NCBI GenBank assembly: GCA_001465935.1 | Contig: LNKV01000018.1 | Location: 270,542 to 334,541, forward strand | DNA: 64,000 nt | Direction: 5' to 3' | DNA from: Clarireedia homoeocarpa | Taxonomy: Eukaryota; Ascomycota; Leotiomycetes; Helotiales; Rutstroemiaceae | Part shown: one piece after another, positions 23,728 through 35,399 of the stretch | Layout of the letters: every line of letters starts with the position of its first letter | Position numbering within the stretch: position 1 is the first letter of the stretch | The notes under the pieces: generated by a model | Database searches by the model: none | The model's input: only the letters and a program-made list of their open reading frames with translations | What the model was told of the DNA's origin: nothing | Translations under genes and position numbers: made by a program

Positions 23728-25185
23728 ATGCATTTCTTCAAAGCTCCATTATCATCCCTTGCCTCGGCCGCATTCTTTGCGTATGCGCAAGCTAGCTATC
23801 TTAATAACGATTTGAGTTTTGGTCATGATGGAAGGTGAGTCTTGCAATCCGAAGCTTCAATTGGTTGTGCGAAGAGTACGAGGGTGGTTTACTGACCAGA
23901 CTAGAATATCTCCAAATGGTCGCGCCATTCCAAATTTCCACCTCATAGGACAACCCAATTACCCCGAGATTCTCAGCAACAAGATCGTTCTTACACCTCC
24001 GATATCTGGCAACCAACGGGGAGCTGTATGGACGGAAAAGAAGCTACAACATTCCCAATGGGCAGCTGATGTCGAGTTTCGTGCGACTGGTCCTGAACGA
24101 GGTGGTGGAAATCTGAATATCTGGTATGCGAAGAACGAGGGTATCAAGACATCCAGCATATACACAGTTGGGAAGTTTGATGGATTTGCTCTAGTCATAG
24201 ATCAATATGCAGGATCTGTACGTCTACGTTGTCTGCCTTCTATACACCTACTTACAGATATTAGGGCGGATACATACGTGGTTTCCTCAACGATGGTACA
24301 GTCGAGTACTCCTCACACCACTCTGTCGACTCCCTTGCATTCGGTCACTGCGCCTATCCCTACCGAAATCGCGGTATTCCATCTAAGGTTCAAATCCGTC
24401 AAACGTCCTCCACATTCAAAGTTGAAGTAGACGGCGCACTCTGTTTCGAAGCTCCCAATGTCAAACTCCCTCCGGGCTATGTCTTCGGGGTAACTGCTGC
24501 CTCAGCTGAGAACCCTGATTCCTTTGAACTCTTCAAGTTCGTCGTTACTACCGATTCCCACGAACCAGAAGATGTGCAGGGTCAGAATCCTCAAAACCAA
24601 GGACAGCAACAACAACAATTCCAGGCTGCCAACAATCCACCTCAAAATCAACAGCAGCAACAACAACAGCCACTAGATACCCCCTCCGAAGCTCCAGCTA
24701 GTGACTATAAATCCTCAGACGCTCAATTCGCCGACCTTCACAACCGTCTCCAAGCAATGATGAAGCACATCACCGCTCTCAACCGCGATCTCTCCTCCTA
24801 CCAATCCAACTCCCTCTCACGCATAGAAACCTTGAACACCAACATCAACACCTTATCCTCCACCATCGCCCGCTTAGAATCCTCGCTCTCGAAACTCGAG
24901 TCCATCCCAGCATTGGAAAGGAATCTCAGAGATGTACAGAATGATGTGAGAACGACCAAGAAAGAATTGCACGAGGCGTTGGAACAACACGTTTTGAGTC
25001 TGAAACAGAGAGTTTCGGAAACTCACGGAAGTGTGTTGGGCACGGTGGGTGAGAGTTTGAAGAGCACGGGTGGTGTGGGGTTGGGTGCGATTGTGCTGGT
25101 GGTTGTAGGAAGTCAAGTGGGTTTGATTGTTACGTATATGTTGTATAAGAAGAGGAAGAATGGTGGGAGTAAGAAATATTTGTAG
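23728..25185 (+). CDS. L-type lectin cargo receptor (Emp46/Emp47-like)
   Basis: A type I membrane lectin cycling between ER and Golgi as a glycoprotein cargo receptor. Exons 23728-23834, 23905-24217 and 24265-25185 give 446 aa. A signal peptide (MHFFKAPLSSLASAAFFAYA) precedes the legume-like lectin domain (about 23-245, with FDGFALVIDQY and GGYIRGFLNDG blocks split by intron 2). Next come a Q/N-rich spacer, a coiled coil (about 310-385), a transmembrane helix (about 410-432) and a basic cytosolic tail ending KKYL. That ending fits the KKxx COPI retrieval signal. Exon 3 begins exactly at the GGYIRG block, confirming the join. Which of Emp46 or Emp47 it matches is not decidable by eye. Confidence 0.92.
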
Positions 25186-26444
25186 TGAGGTGGGGACATA
25201 AGATGAGCTAGGAGAGGAGTTTGTGTTGAGAGAGTTCTATATTATGGCGTTAGCTCTTTGATGCAGTGCAGTTGGAAAGTTACAGCTTTCCAGGATATTG
25301 GGGAGAAGAGAGAGGGAAGCGCGTATTGTATATCACGGATGAAGAAGGCGATGGGCGGGTAGCTAAAGGAGAGGAGGAAAGACAGGTTAGGTTGGACTAT
25401 TTGTGAAGTGGTGATGGGGGAAGGAAACTGGGATTAGATTATACTGAGGTAGGATTATGAAGTAGTTTGAATAGGAGCTGCACTTATATACAGGAAAGAG
25501 AAGTATGTATAGAATTTTACTTCCTAGTTGGTTGAATACTTTGTTAAGCTCTGCGCTCTCCGGTGATCTATCTATGAAGGAAGGAAGAGTAAGTGAGTAG
25601 TCGGGTCTTGTAAATGTTCTCTATGAATTTGCGTTGATCGGTCTGAATTACTCAACTACCACTACCCATCTATCTACCTCTGCAATATATCAAAAGCTAA
25701 GCTTCTCTTCTCGTCTCCCGTCCCTATCCCTATGTTCACAACACAACACATGAACCAGAGTACAATACAATACAATACCATACAATATAATATAATATAA
25801 TATAACATAATCTCATATACCAACGAATTTCCTAACTAACTAACTACCTTCCTTCCAAACCGACATATCCATATCCCAACCCCCAGCGCACCTAATCAAC
25901 TACCTACCTACCTACCTACCTACCTACCTCACTCACTCACTCACTACTAAAGCACCCCCTCCCACCCAGCTAACAGCTAATCGTACACAATGAAATAAAA
26001 TAAAATAAAAGGACAAAGGGAATAAATATAACGTCCAAGTCCAAATCCAAATCCCAATCCAACCAAGTCCACATCCGGTTCAAAGTTCAATAAAAAGTAT
26101 ATAATAAAAGAATGATGACAAACGCGTCAAGAGATAAACCGTCCTTTCTTTCCTTTCCTCCTCCTTTACTTCCTCTATTCTCCTTCTTTCTATCTTTCTT
26201 TCTATCTTTCTCCCTTTCTTTCCTGTTCCCCTGGTCCCAACTTCAACTGCTTCAGTCTCATCGCATACATACTTTGCGCTGAGCGCTGCGCAGTTGGCCC
26301 TGCCTGCTGGGTATGTTGGTTTACAGCCAGAGCCAGACCAATTGTCGTCATAAATTATATCTTCGTCTTCGTCTTCGTCTTGTATTCATACAGATTTGCA
26401 CTTCACCTTCCTACCTTCTAGCCTCCCCTCCACTCCATCACCCC
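25186..26444. other. Convergent intergenic region, lectin and Pex26-like genes
   Basis: No gene seen. Contains short tandem tracts: (ATACA/ATAAT)n at about 25765-25805, (CTAC)n at about 25903-25927 and pyrimidine runs near 26140-26220. Probably both 3' UTRs. Confidence 0.65.
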
Positions 26445-27915
26445 CTAAATATAACTGACCTTAACCCCCATCCCCACCGTCCTCCTCACCCTCCCCCAGC
26501 CCTCCCCCAGCAACCTCCTCAGCCTCTCCCTAATCTCCCTCCGCCCAAAAACCGCCACGAGCCCCGCCACAAACGCCAGCATTCTCAACACCAGCAACGG
26601 ATTCCCTCGGAGCCCCAAGCCCGACTCCAGTATCGCTCGCTTGAGGTTACTAATCACTGTGCTTGCTTTCTCTATCACTGATTTCTTGTTATTCTGACGC
26701 TGCGGCGGTGAGGACTTGGATTTTTTCGTGTTTGTGCGTTTCGCTGCTGATGAGGAAGGTGTGTTGGATGAGGCGACGGATGATGTCGCTGGATTTCCGA
26801 TAGTGGAGTTCATCCCTTCTTCTTCAATCCCATAATCAATTTCCGAAGTCCCACCTCCATTCCCACCGCTAACTCTGGCCTTCCTATCCAATTCCTCTCT
26901 TGCCTTTCGTTCCTCCTCCTCTCTCCGTCGTCGAGACTCCTCAATATCTCGTTTAAGCTGCTCTTCTCTATACTCCTTCTCTGCACGCTCTCTACGTTCT
27001 CCCTCTTCGCTCTCCTCTTTCAAACTTTTCCATGCACCGAGAAACGCCTCGCGCCGCTCCTCATCTAGTACTTCGTTCATGGTGATGAACTCGCGCGCGT
27101 AGTCCCATTCGTTATTCCTCAGGAGAACGTGTAGGGTGTAGAGCTCGAGAATCTTGACGCGGGTGTTGAGGTCACGGGGGGTTTCGGTGCCAGGGGCAGA
27201 GCGCCGTTTCGAAGGGAACGGGTTTGCGGTTGTAGGGGTCGTGGGTATGGAGGTGTTGAGGGAAGGGGAGCTGGAGGTTGCCAAGTAGGTTTCAAGGCGG
27301 GTTTGGTTTAGTTTTTGGGAGCGGGCGTGCGCGAGAAGCAGGGTTGCGCTGAGGTAGAGTTGTTAATTTTTTTTTACATCTTTGAGAAATGCAGGATATG
27401 CGCGCAATCAATTCAACTTACAGGTTGATGACAACGTCGGCATCGACATCTCCTTCAATGCCTTGATAGCCATTCTTCACAACTTCTTCCCAGACCTCTC
27501 CATCCCTAACTTTTGCGACCAGCGCTCGGAATTGGCTTGTTCCAAATGCTTGTTTTCCTTCTGCCGGATCTAATTCCAATATTGCATTCAGAATTGTGAG
27601 ATACAAACTCCAGACTTTGATACGGGTCGTGCGAGATGCTTTCGCAACAGGCGCAAGGGAATTGGCGGGATCATTTGCGCTTTCGGTGTCGGCATCGGAG
27701 GGGGGTGTTATAACGGGAAGAACGGTCGATAGCGATTCGGGTAAACGACGCGTGAGGAAGAGAGTCGATGCTTGACGATAGGTTTTCGATATCTGGGAAG
27801 TATGACGGGAAGAAGAGCGGGAGCTGGAGAGGGATGAGATTGAATTGGATAGTAGGTGTGAAGGGGACGATTGATCCGTGGCATTTATTGATGTTACAGA
27901 TCCGTTAGATGCCAT
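26445..27915 (-). CDS. Pex26/Pex15-like peroxin (candidate)
   Basis: Exons 27915-27422 and 27348-26445 give 465 aa. The 73-bp intron (GTAAGT...CTCAG) joins VVINL to ATLLLAHARSQKLNQTRLE in frame. The N-terminus is Ser-rich. It is followed by a helical repeat-like region (RIKVWSLYLTILNAILELDP, then RVKILELYTLHVLLRNNEWDYAREF), a charged coiled coil (E/R-rich, about 260-320), and one hydrophobic segment near the C-terminus (PLLVLRMLAFVAGLVAVFG) followed by a basic tail. This layout matches the filamentous-fungal Pex26 described as a Pex15 counterpart that anchors the Pex1-Pex6 AAA complex at the peroxisome. The gene model is strong; the name rests on remembered layout and would need a profile search. 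Confidence 0.72.
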
Positions 27916-28922
27916 AATTATCGATTGATATTGTTGTTCGTCTCGAGATCTGGTATGCGACGGGAACGAGAGGGGTGATGGGGAGGAAAGGGAAGTCCAG
28001 GAATGAAGAAATGTATGTTGGAAGGACCTGTTGACATTCGAGAAAAATGTCTTTGATGTTTATGGAGGTTGAGCATGAGCATGAGGTGCGGTTACCTACT
28101 CGGTCTGAGCCTCGGTCTTTCCTATTTCATTACTGGGAACCTTAGCATATGTAACCTTTAACGTTCCGCCCTGGATGAACCAAGAGTTATCGGTTCTATA
28201 ACTTATACAATTTGTAGATAACTCTACCACCAATCCGAATTAGATGTTGATAGACACATAAAGACCGAATTGCTGTGAGAGTAATATGAAGCTTCAAAGG
28301 AAGTTCCAAGTCAACAACCCCGAGATTTATCTGACATTGAAATGCGTGTTCATTTTTGTTTATTTTGTTCATTTTGTTCATTTTGTTCATTTTAGAGGAA
28401 AAACAGGAAAAACGTTAAAATGCAGCCAATTTCTTAATGCAGCCAGCATCGGAACAAGAGGGCGTATATAGACGGTGATTGGTTGAAAAGGGGACAGGTA
28501 ATTTCTTCGATCAAGTGTGGGGGAATTTGGAGATTTGTTACCAGCACGCCCAGCAAAGGGTTAACGGTTACACAAACACCTGGAGGTGGGCGAACGGGAA
28601 GGACCATCTTACTACCAGAGACGTGATATATATGAATATATAAATATATGAATATATAAATATATAAATATATATAAAATAGCCATATTTATATACTCAA
28701 ATATATCAAATGACACAATGGATGCTTGAGATCGAAGCACGACATGCTTACTATGGCGATATAGTAGAAAATAGAATGCAGGTACATATATTCGCCTTAA
28801 ATTCTGCCTCGCGCCATCAAATTGCTCCCCATATCCTTCTTGCCCTTGCAACTTTCAAACTCGGATCCGAGTCATAGCAACCTCATCAGTTTCGGGTTGT
28901 CTATTGACTTCTTGGCGCCATC
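27916..28922. other. Intergenic region between two divergent genes
   Basis: Promoter region for the Pex26-like gene and the PARN-like nuclease. Holds a (TTTTGTTCA)n tract at about 28354-28393 and an AT-rich (ATATAAAT)n stretch at 28625-28680. No gene recognised. Confidence 0.65.
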
Positions 28923-30890
28923 ATGGAGGTCGACAAGAATAATTGGAAGCAATTGCTGGTGCCAATTTTGAAGAATATTGCAGACGCTTCCTTTGTCTCT
29001 TTCGACCTTGAGATGAGTGGTATCACCACCAGACCTAAATATAGTGCAGGTGATAGGTCTCATGATGTGGGAAAGCCAACACTCCAGAAACAGTACGAGG
29101 AAGTCAAAGAAGCTGCTGAGACCTTTCAAGTTCTTCAACTCGGTATTACCTGTGTCGAAGAGGATCGCGAAAAGGGTAAGTGTGCTCGTCTCTGTCTTGT
29201 TCGTAGCATACTGACAACTACATAGAATACTATCTGGCTCGACCATATAATTTCAACATCAGCCCACTCTTCCTGTACGATAGAGTATTCGATCTGGAGC
29301 GAAAATTCACTTTCTCCAGTTCCGCCACTCACTTCCTTCAATCCAATGGTTTCGATGTCGGAGCCGTCTTCTCACATGGCGTTCCATATCTATCAGAGGA
29401 AGAGGAAGTTCAAACTCGGCAACAGTACGAATCGAGATCTGAGCGAAACGCTGCAATCGCCGATATCGTCTTTGACCCAGGTGATTCCGAAGCATTAGAC
29501 TTCTACAGAGGAGCTAGAGACACTATCACTGACTGGATTAAAGCCAAGGCGGTAGGGTATACTCGCTCCCTTCTTTGAATTTAGCTAACTGTTCTAAGCC
29601 CAAGAATCCTTTTGTCAATATTGACAGTAAGAAAGGCGCATTGAATGGTTACCAGAGAAGACTGGTCCATCAACTTGTTCGAAAGGAATTCCCAGACCAT
29701 CGATGCTTCGCTCGTTTAGATGGAAGCTTTATGCAAGTTGAGAAGACTGACAAGGAAAGAGAGGCAAAGGTATAGATGCAGGCATTCTTATTTATACCGC
29801 CTTTGTCACTGCTGTCATTATGTTTTCACATCGTAGTTTACATAATATACTTTGAGGTGCTAACCATCAGCAGAAAAAAAAAGAACAACAAAAAACCTTT
29901 CACGAGCGAATTGCTGTTCAAACGGGCATACGCTTCATCTTCGAAGCTCTTTCCGGTGGTGATCTTTCTGGAATCGACCCATTGTGGTCACACAAGCCAG
30001 CTTCCCCTGAAGAAGACACTTCTGCCAAACGTGCCGAACTGCGAGCCGAACTCGAAGACCTCACAAGAAGACTTAAAGAGAAAGATCATGTCATTGTCGG
30101 CCACAACCTATTCACTGACCTTTGCTTCCTCTACAAAACTTTCATTGGTAAACTTCCCGCGGGCGTTAACGACTTTCAATCTCAAATACATACCCTCTTC
30201 CCTATCGTTATCGACACTAAATACCTCGCTACATACGGCAACAATTCTATGAACCCTCGCAGCAATCTTCAAGAACTAATGGTTCCATTTCAAAGGATAC
30301 ACAGACCACTTATCGTTCTTCATGAAGAACATAACTCCTACGGATCTACAATCGGCAAGAGTCACGAGGCAGGATATGATAGTTGGATGACTGCAGAACT
30401 CTTCACCAAATTATCAGCCAAACTCTACGCCGAGAATGGAGCTGACTACATCGACCACGAAGACGACCTTGGAGGTTCCGAATCCTCCTCATACGATGAA
30501 GACGATGTTGGGGGTGCCCCCCTCCTCTCCCCTACGTCCAATCCCACTCCCCCCGGCCTCCCCACCCAAAACCCTGATAAATCTCATCATCCAGCCGCAT
30601 GGCACTCCCTCCAACTAAACAAGTTCGCCGTCCTATCTGTCGAAGATCCCGAACCCGAACCCAAACCTAAACGCCTCTTATCGCGCAACAACCGATCGAG
30701 CAGCTCAAAAACAGTCGCATTTGCAGATCATGAACCAGCGCAGTGGATTCCGGATATGGATAATCCGTTTTGGGATGTGTATGCGAATAAATTAAGGGTG
30801 AATGCAGCAGAGGGTGGTGTTTGTAATTTAGATGGTTTTCAAGAACAGAGGCCGGAGGATCGGGTGAAGGTTCTTGATGCTAGGTGGTAG
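28923..30890 (+). CDS. PARN/CAF1-family poly(A)-specific ribonuclease
   Basis: A DEDD-superfamily 3'-5' exonuclease related to PARN and expected to shorten poly(A) tails. Exons: 28923-29175, 29226-29551, 29599-29769 and 29871-30890; 589 aa. Catalytic residues are visible: D28 and E30 in FVSFDLEMSG, D333 in HNLFTDLCFLY, and H415/D420 in SHEAGYDSWMT. The block between exons 3 and 4 contains the family stretch RIAVQTGIRFIFEALSGGDLSGI. The last intron ends in a tandem CAGCAG acceptor, so one glutamine may be optional. The C-terminal 130 residues are low-complexity with a conserved-looking NPFWDVYANKLRV segment. The family is secure; true PARN versus a PARN-like paralogue is not. Confidence 0.9.
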
Positions 30891-31945
30891 GTGGTAGGTG
30901 ATAGGACGTGGTTGGGTGGTTTATGGTTCGTTGGTTCCACATCGAGGTCAGTGCGATGTGAACTGATTCGAAAGGGGCGATGAAGTTAGAGGCGCATATT
31001 AGCATATGAGCATACACCAGAGATAGACTTACGACAACGATGCAAAAACAAAACAAAACAAAACAAAACATTGGCCTCCCTTCCAACATACCATTCATTC
31101 CCTGCCATTCCACAGTAATCGTCTCAAACTTTCGAGAAACACGCAAAATCCGTAAAAGATAATGCAATATAATGATCGAATCATGCATAGAGGGGCATAT
31201 TCCAGCAGTTTCGGTCTCGAGTAGACATACGAATGAGAGAGCCTGAATACATACATACATACATACATACATACCACAACATAGAGCCAGACAAATCAAT
31301 CAGTCCGTCAGTCATTTTACCCAAATCCCAATCGATATCAAATCCCACACAGGAACAACGCGTGCATACATAGAAAAAAAGTAAGGAAGCGCAAGCTCCT
31401 GTTCCATCCATCACATCACATCACATCACATCACCTATCTAATGCTCAACAAAGCGAGAGAGCACAGTCAGGCAGATAGATGGATAGATAGATAGATAGA
31501 TAGACAATACAGCCCGCAAACCAACAATCCCATCCTATTCCATCACATTACTATTGCTTAAGCTTTCCTTCTTGTTAGGACTAGACTGTAGCAAGCATTT
31601 CATGCACACAATATGATATAATCGCCAATTACCATTCAAAACTATGAACGTATGTATATGTGTTTCATCGACCCTTCGTGTCATATCATCATCATATCAT
31701 ATCATCTCATAATGTTCAACCAACCGGCCAATACGAAGAAATGTGTGTGTATATAAATGCTTAACCCGCCACCTGCTCCTAGCTGCCTACCTGCCATCCA
31801 TCCCGTCCAATAAACTCCATCAGATCTAAAAATTACTCGCTTTCAGTCAACAATCAACCGATTAATCATATCATATCATGTCCATCATAGACCCCGCCTC
31901 CACCTCCACCGTCATCCCAGAAAAGTAAACCTCATCTAAAAACCC
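30891..31945. other. Convergent intergenic region, PARN-like and ATG9
   Basis: No gene seen. Several microsatellites: (ACAAA)n about 31047-31068, (CATA)n about 31248-31274, (CACAT)n about 31408-31432 and (GATA)n about 31479-31504. Confidence 0.7.
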
Positions 31946-34844
31946 TCAAATACTAATCCCCGGTCTCCCCTGCGTCTGCGCCTTCTGAAACTGATACAAC
32001 AACCCCAGTACTCCCGCTCCCGTAACCCCATCTGCCGCCTCTTCCTCCTCTTCCTCCTCTCTCCCCTTCACCAAATCCCCCGCATTAGGGGAAACCTCCC
32101 ACGTAGATTCGCCCAACCTTGCTACACTTTCCTCTACGCCCCCGCGCGCCCTTGGACGCCCAAGCTCATCTTCTTCTTCCTCGTCATCTTCGACCGGCGC
32201 TTCGATAATATTGGCCCCGCGACGGGCCTGGTATCGCGAGCGGGAGCTGCGACGGGTGCCGTACCCGGAGGAGGGCTGGTGATGCGGATCAAGGAGCATG
32301 GACGCCACAGGGGAGCCGCCGGCGTTAGGCTGAAAGCGTGGGGTGCGGCCTGCGCGTTGGGGATCGCTAGGTCGACCTCTACCGGGGGGTCCGAGTTCGC
32401 TTCGGCCCATGCGAGAAGCGTGCATATCTGCTGCGAGAGTGGGTGACATCAAGCCTGGGAATGTAGGAGGGGGGTGAAATTGTTGGCGTGTGCCGGGAGG
32501 GTGGTGGCCTGGCACGCCTGTTTTGGGGTTGAGGAGGTAGTTGTCTATAAAGCCGTAGTATGATGCGGCCATTTTGCCATGTTTCGTGGAATAATAATCT
32601 TCTCGCACATCGGCGTTGATTTTGCCTTTTAGTTGAGTTCGTCCGATTCCTTTCTTAAAATCGAAGACGGCGAAGGAGCACACGTAGCCCAGTCCATCTA
32701 CGTGGACGGTGAATTCTCGAAAGAAGTCGATGATCTGGTCGGAACACTTGGGTAAGCTGAACCAAAGCATGAATGGTGTGATAATGATGCTAAGAACTTC
32801 TTCTACGAAGATCACAACTTTAAGTTGGTAGAGTGTAGAGAATTCCCGCTTGATCTCGTCACTGTGGAGTCGACCTTCCCAGTGATTTGGCATGTAATGG
32901 GTATAGTCAACTACATTGCGTAGAGCATACTCTGGATCGAAAACGAGATTCTCATCCGGTATCATACCATTTGTGATGGCCCAAAGCGGCCCAAATACTC
33001 CAAGGTAGAAAAGTGCAGACCTCTCTGGAGTAATGTCGAATCCAAGGAACACCTCTGGGTCCCACACAGTAGCAATGACCAACACCGATACTATTGCACC
33101 GGCCACGAAGGTAATAAATCGGGCCATGTGGACCAATTTGACCTTCGGGAATTGATCCAGGTATCGTGATGCAAATGGAAAAGACATGTTTATTCGCTTA
33201 TTGAACAGGTGATGAAGCTCGTTGAATTCTCTGAACTTCCATTCCGCAAGCGGAGTATAAGAGCGTGATCCTAGAGCGGCGGGATTTTTGTGATATTCCT
33301 AAACGTGCTGTCAGCAAAAACGATATACTCCAGTTATGGAAGGCCTCATACATTAAAGTATCTCAAGAAGTACACGATCACAACATATATAACGATAACA
33401 GGGGCGCAGATGACGTTCATAAAGCCGGCAAACAAGAACCTGTTTCGCAAGCCGTCGCTCAACTCCCTGCGGTGTGAATCCTTCAATATTAACTGTCTAA
33501 CTTGACCAAATTCATTGAAAACGTAATCTAGTATGCACCATTCTAAATTCCATTCTAAGGTTCGCGAAAAAAGCTGTCGGCCGTGCAAAAATGGGAATGG
33601 TAATGTAAGGTCTAATAACTCCTTGTTGAACATGGCAATGAGATAATTCTCCTTTCTCATTAGCCGATTAGCAATATCGTGAGCATCCAATCGTTGTTTT
33701 GATTGGGTACCTAAAGCCCATTTTCGGTTGAACGGCGAGGTTTTCTCCGTTGTGATGGGATGCGCATCTCGCAGAGCCATAATTCTTCCGACAATGGTTT
33801 GCCATGACACAGTTTGCATGTCATTGTCTGGGATCTCGAGCAGGTAGGTATAAAAGTCACGCATCTGCATCAAGCCGGGCAGGTCGGTCAAAAGTTGATA
33901 AACTCTGTAAAGTACGTATAAACAGAGCAGCCAGATCGCAACATTTGGCATTCCTGATATCTTCTTTGTGCATTGTGGCACTAACACCTCCTTCAAGCTG
34001 TGGGCATGCTCGCGGTGTATTTTCTTATAGTCGATGCATTGTGTAAGGAAGGTCGTAAATATTGCTACAAAAATAAGTGTGCTAATAACAATCAGTAACT
34101 TTGTTAGATTTCACAAGGATAGACATACAGAAGGTTTATAACTTTGTCGAGGATTATGCACCAAATCCCAGATCCCTCATAATAGTCATACACAGACTTG
34201 ATGAACTTATCCAGATTCATCACATTAATCCATCGCCACATTGCTTTGTCTCGAGGGCTCCCGGTCAGCACTCCAGTAGGTTGATGCGAGAGCTGCCGTG
34301 AGCTGGAGGTTGTCGCTCCAGATTCCCCATCCCGATGTAGCCTCTGTTGTGTCTGCGTAGCCTCCCATAAAACACGATTTTCTCTTGTAGATGGACCCGG
34401 GATTGCTGCTGATTTCTTCTGAGATGAAGTGTGCCTAACCCGAGCCTGGCTTGGGTGGATCGGTCCGCGATGATCATTGCCCTCGATCAATAAAGAGGCG
34501 GGTACATCATCATCAGGATCTTCGTCCAAAAGCCGTGGGGACTCTGCTAATAACCTCCCTAGGTCCCTACCTTTGCCTTTCCTGTCGAATCTAGGTTTCA
34601 TGGGAGTCTGCTGCGGGCCAGGCAGAAAGGCTGTACTCTCCGTCGTGGATTCAGCATCGAAGACCTCCGCTGGATTCCCCAACTCGTGGGCCGGAAATCC
34701 AAGGTTCTCTTCATCAAGAGACATTCCTGCCCGCTCTTCCAAATCTGGTTCGGAGGCTTCATCGTGTGCTCGTATCTCATCATATATTGATCGTCCTTGC
34801 GGATTCGTAGGTAGAAGCCGCGAAAGAATGTTCGAGGCCATCAT
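31946..34844 (-). CDS. atg9: Autophagy protein Atg9
   Basis: A multispanning membrane protein (lipid scramblase in known homologues) on vesicles that seed the phagophore. Exons 34844-34129, 34081-33352 and 33298-31946; 932 aa. The N-terminus is long and disordered. The Atg9 core begins at KAMWRWINVMNLDKFIKSVYDYYEGSGIW and continues in exon 2 through FVAIFTTFLTQCIDY, LLDLTLPFPFLHGRQLFSRTLEW and VYVVIVYFLRYFN. Exon 3 holds WKFREFNELHHLFNKR, FGPLWAITNGMIPDE and DYTHYMPNHWEG. The C-terminus is disordered with acidic runs. Two adjacent ATGs (34844 and 34841) both have a favourable A at -3; the second also has G at +4. The gene is divergent from COG6. Confidence 0.95.
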
Positions 34845-35399
34845 TGTCAAAAATTATATTCGAAATACTCGAATGAGATAGAGTTATATGCGCTCGAATC
34901 TCTGTTAATGAGTGTCGGAAATACTAAGAAACGCGGTCTGCAAAATGTTGTAATCAATGAGCTATCGTTCCGGTCGAAGGTTGAACAGGCTGGAAACGGT
35001 CAAGTGAACATGGGCGTATCTGCGAGAAGTTGTGGTGTCGAATGCGAGATTATACATGGCTGGAAGAGCCCAGTCATAAGTCAGCACATCTCCCTGTCAC
35101 CAGGACGTGTTGAGAGTAGATTATAGAGAGGGAAAGATTAAAAGGACAAGATAATAGGTGAATGACCGAGTGACTGGATGACCTCTTTACATTGTCCATC
35201 CCTACGCAAGCGCGGTACAAGCCGTCTGCCACACTTTACCGCTTTCTTATCAGCCAAATATGGTCTAGCTAGTTTCAAACCACATGGCAGAACATGGAAA
35301 CTAAAACTTCTTGTGTGTTTATATGTTCAGAGACAAAAAACGTTCAGCCTTAACATAAACTCTTATGTTTGGCACGGTAATATGAAGAACTAGGACATC
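34845..35399. promoter_or_regulatory. Shared promoter region of ATG9 and COG6
   Basis: 555 bp separate the divergent start codons. No gene and no strong repeat seen. It must carry both promoters unless a 5' UTR intron exists. No specific factor site is claimed. Confidence 0.6.
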
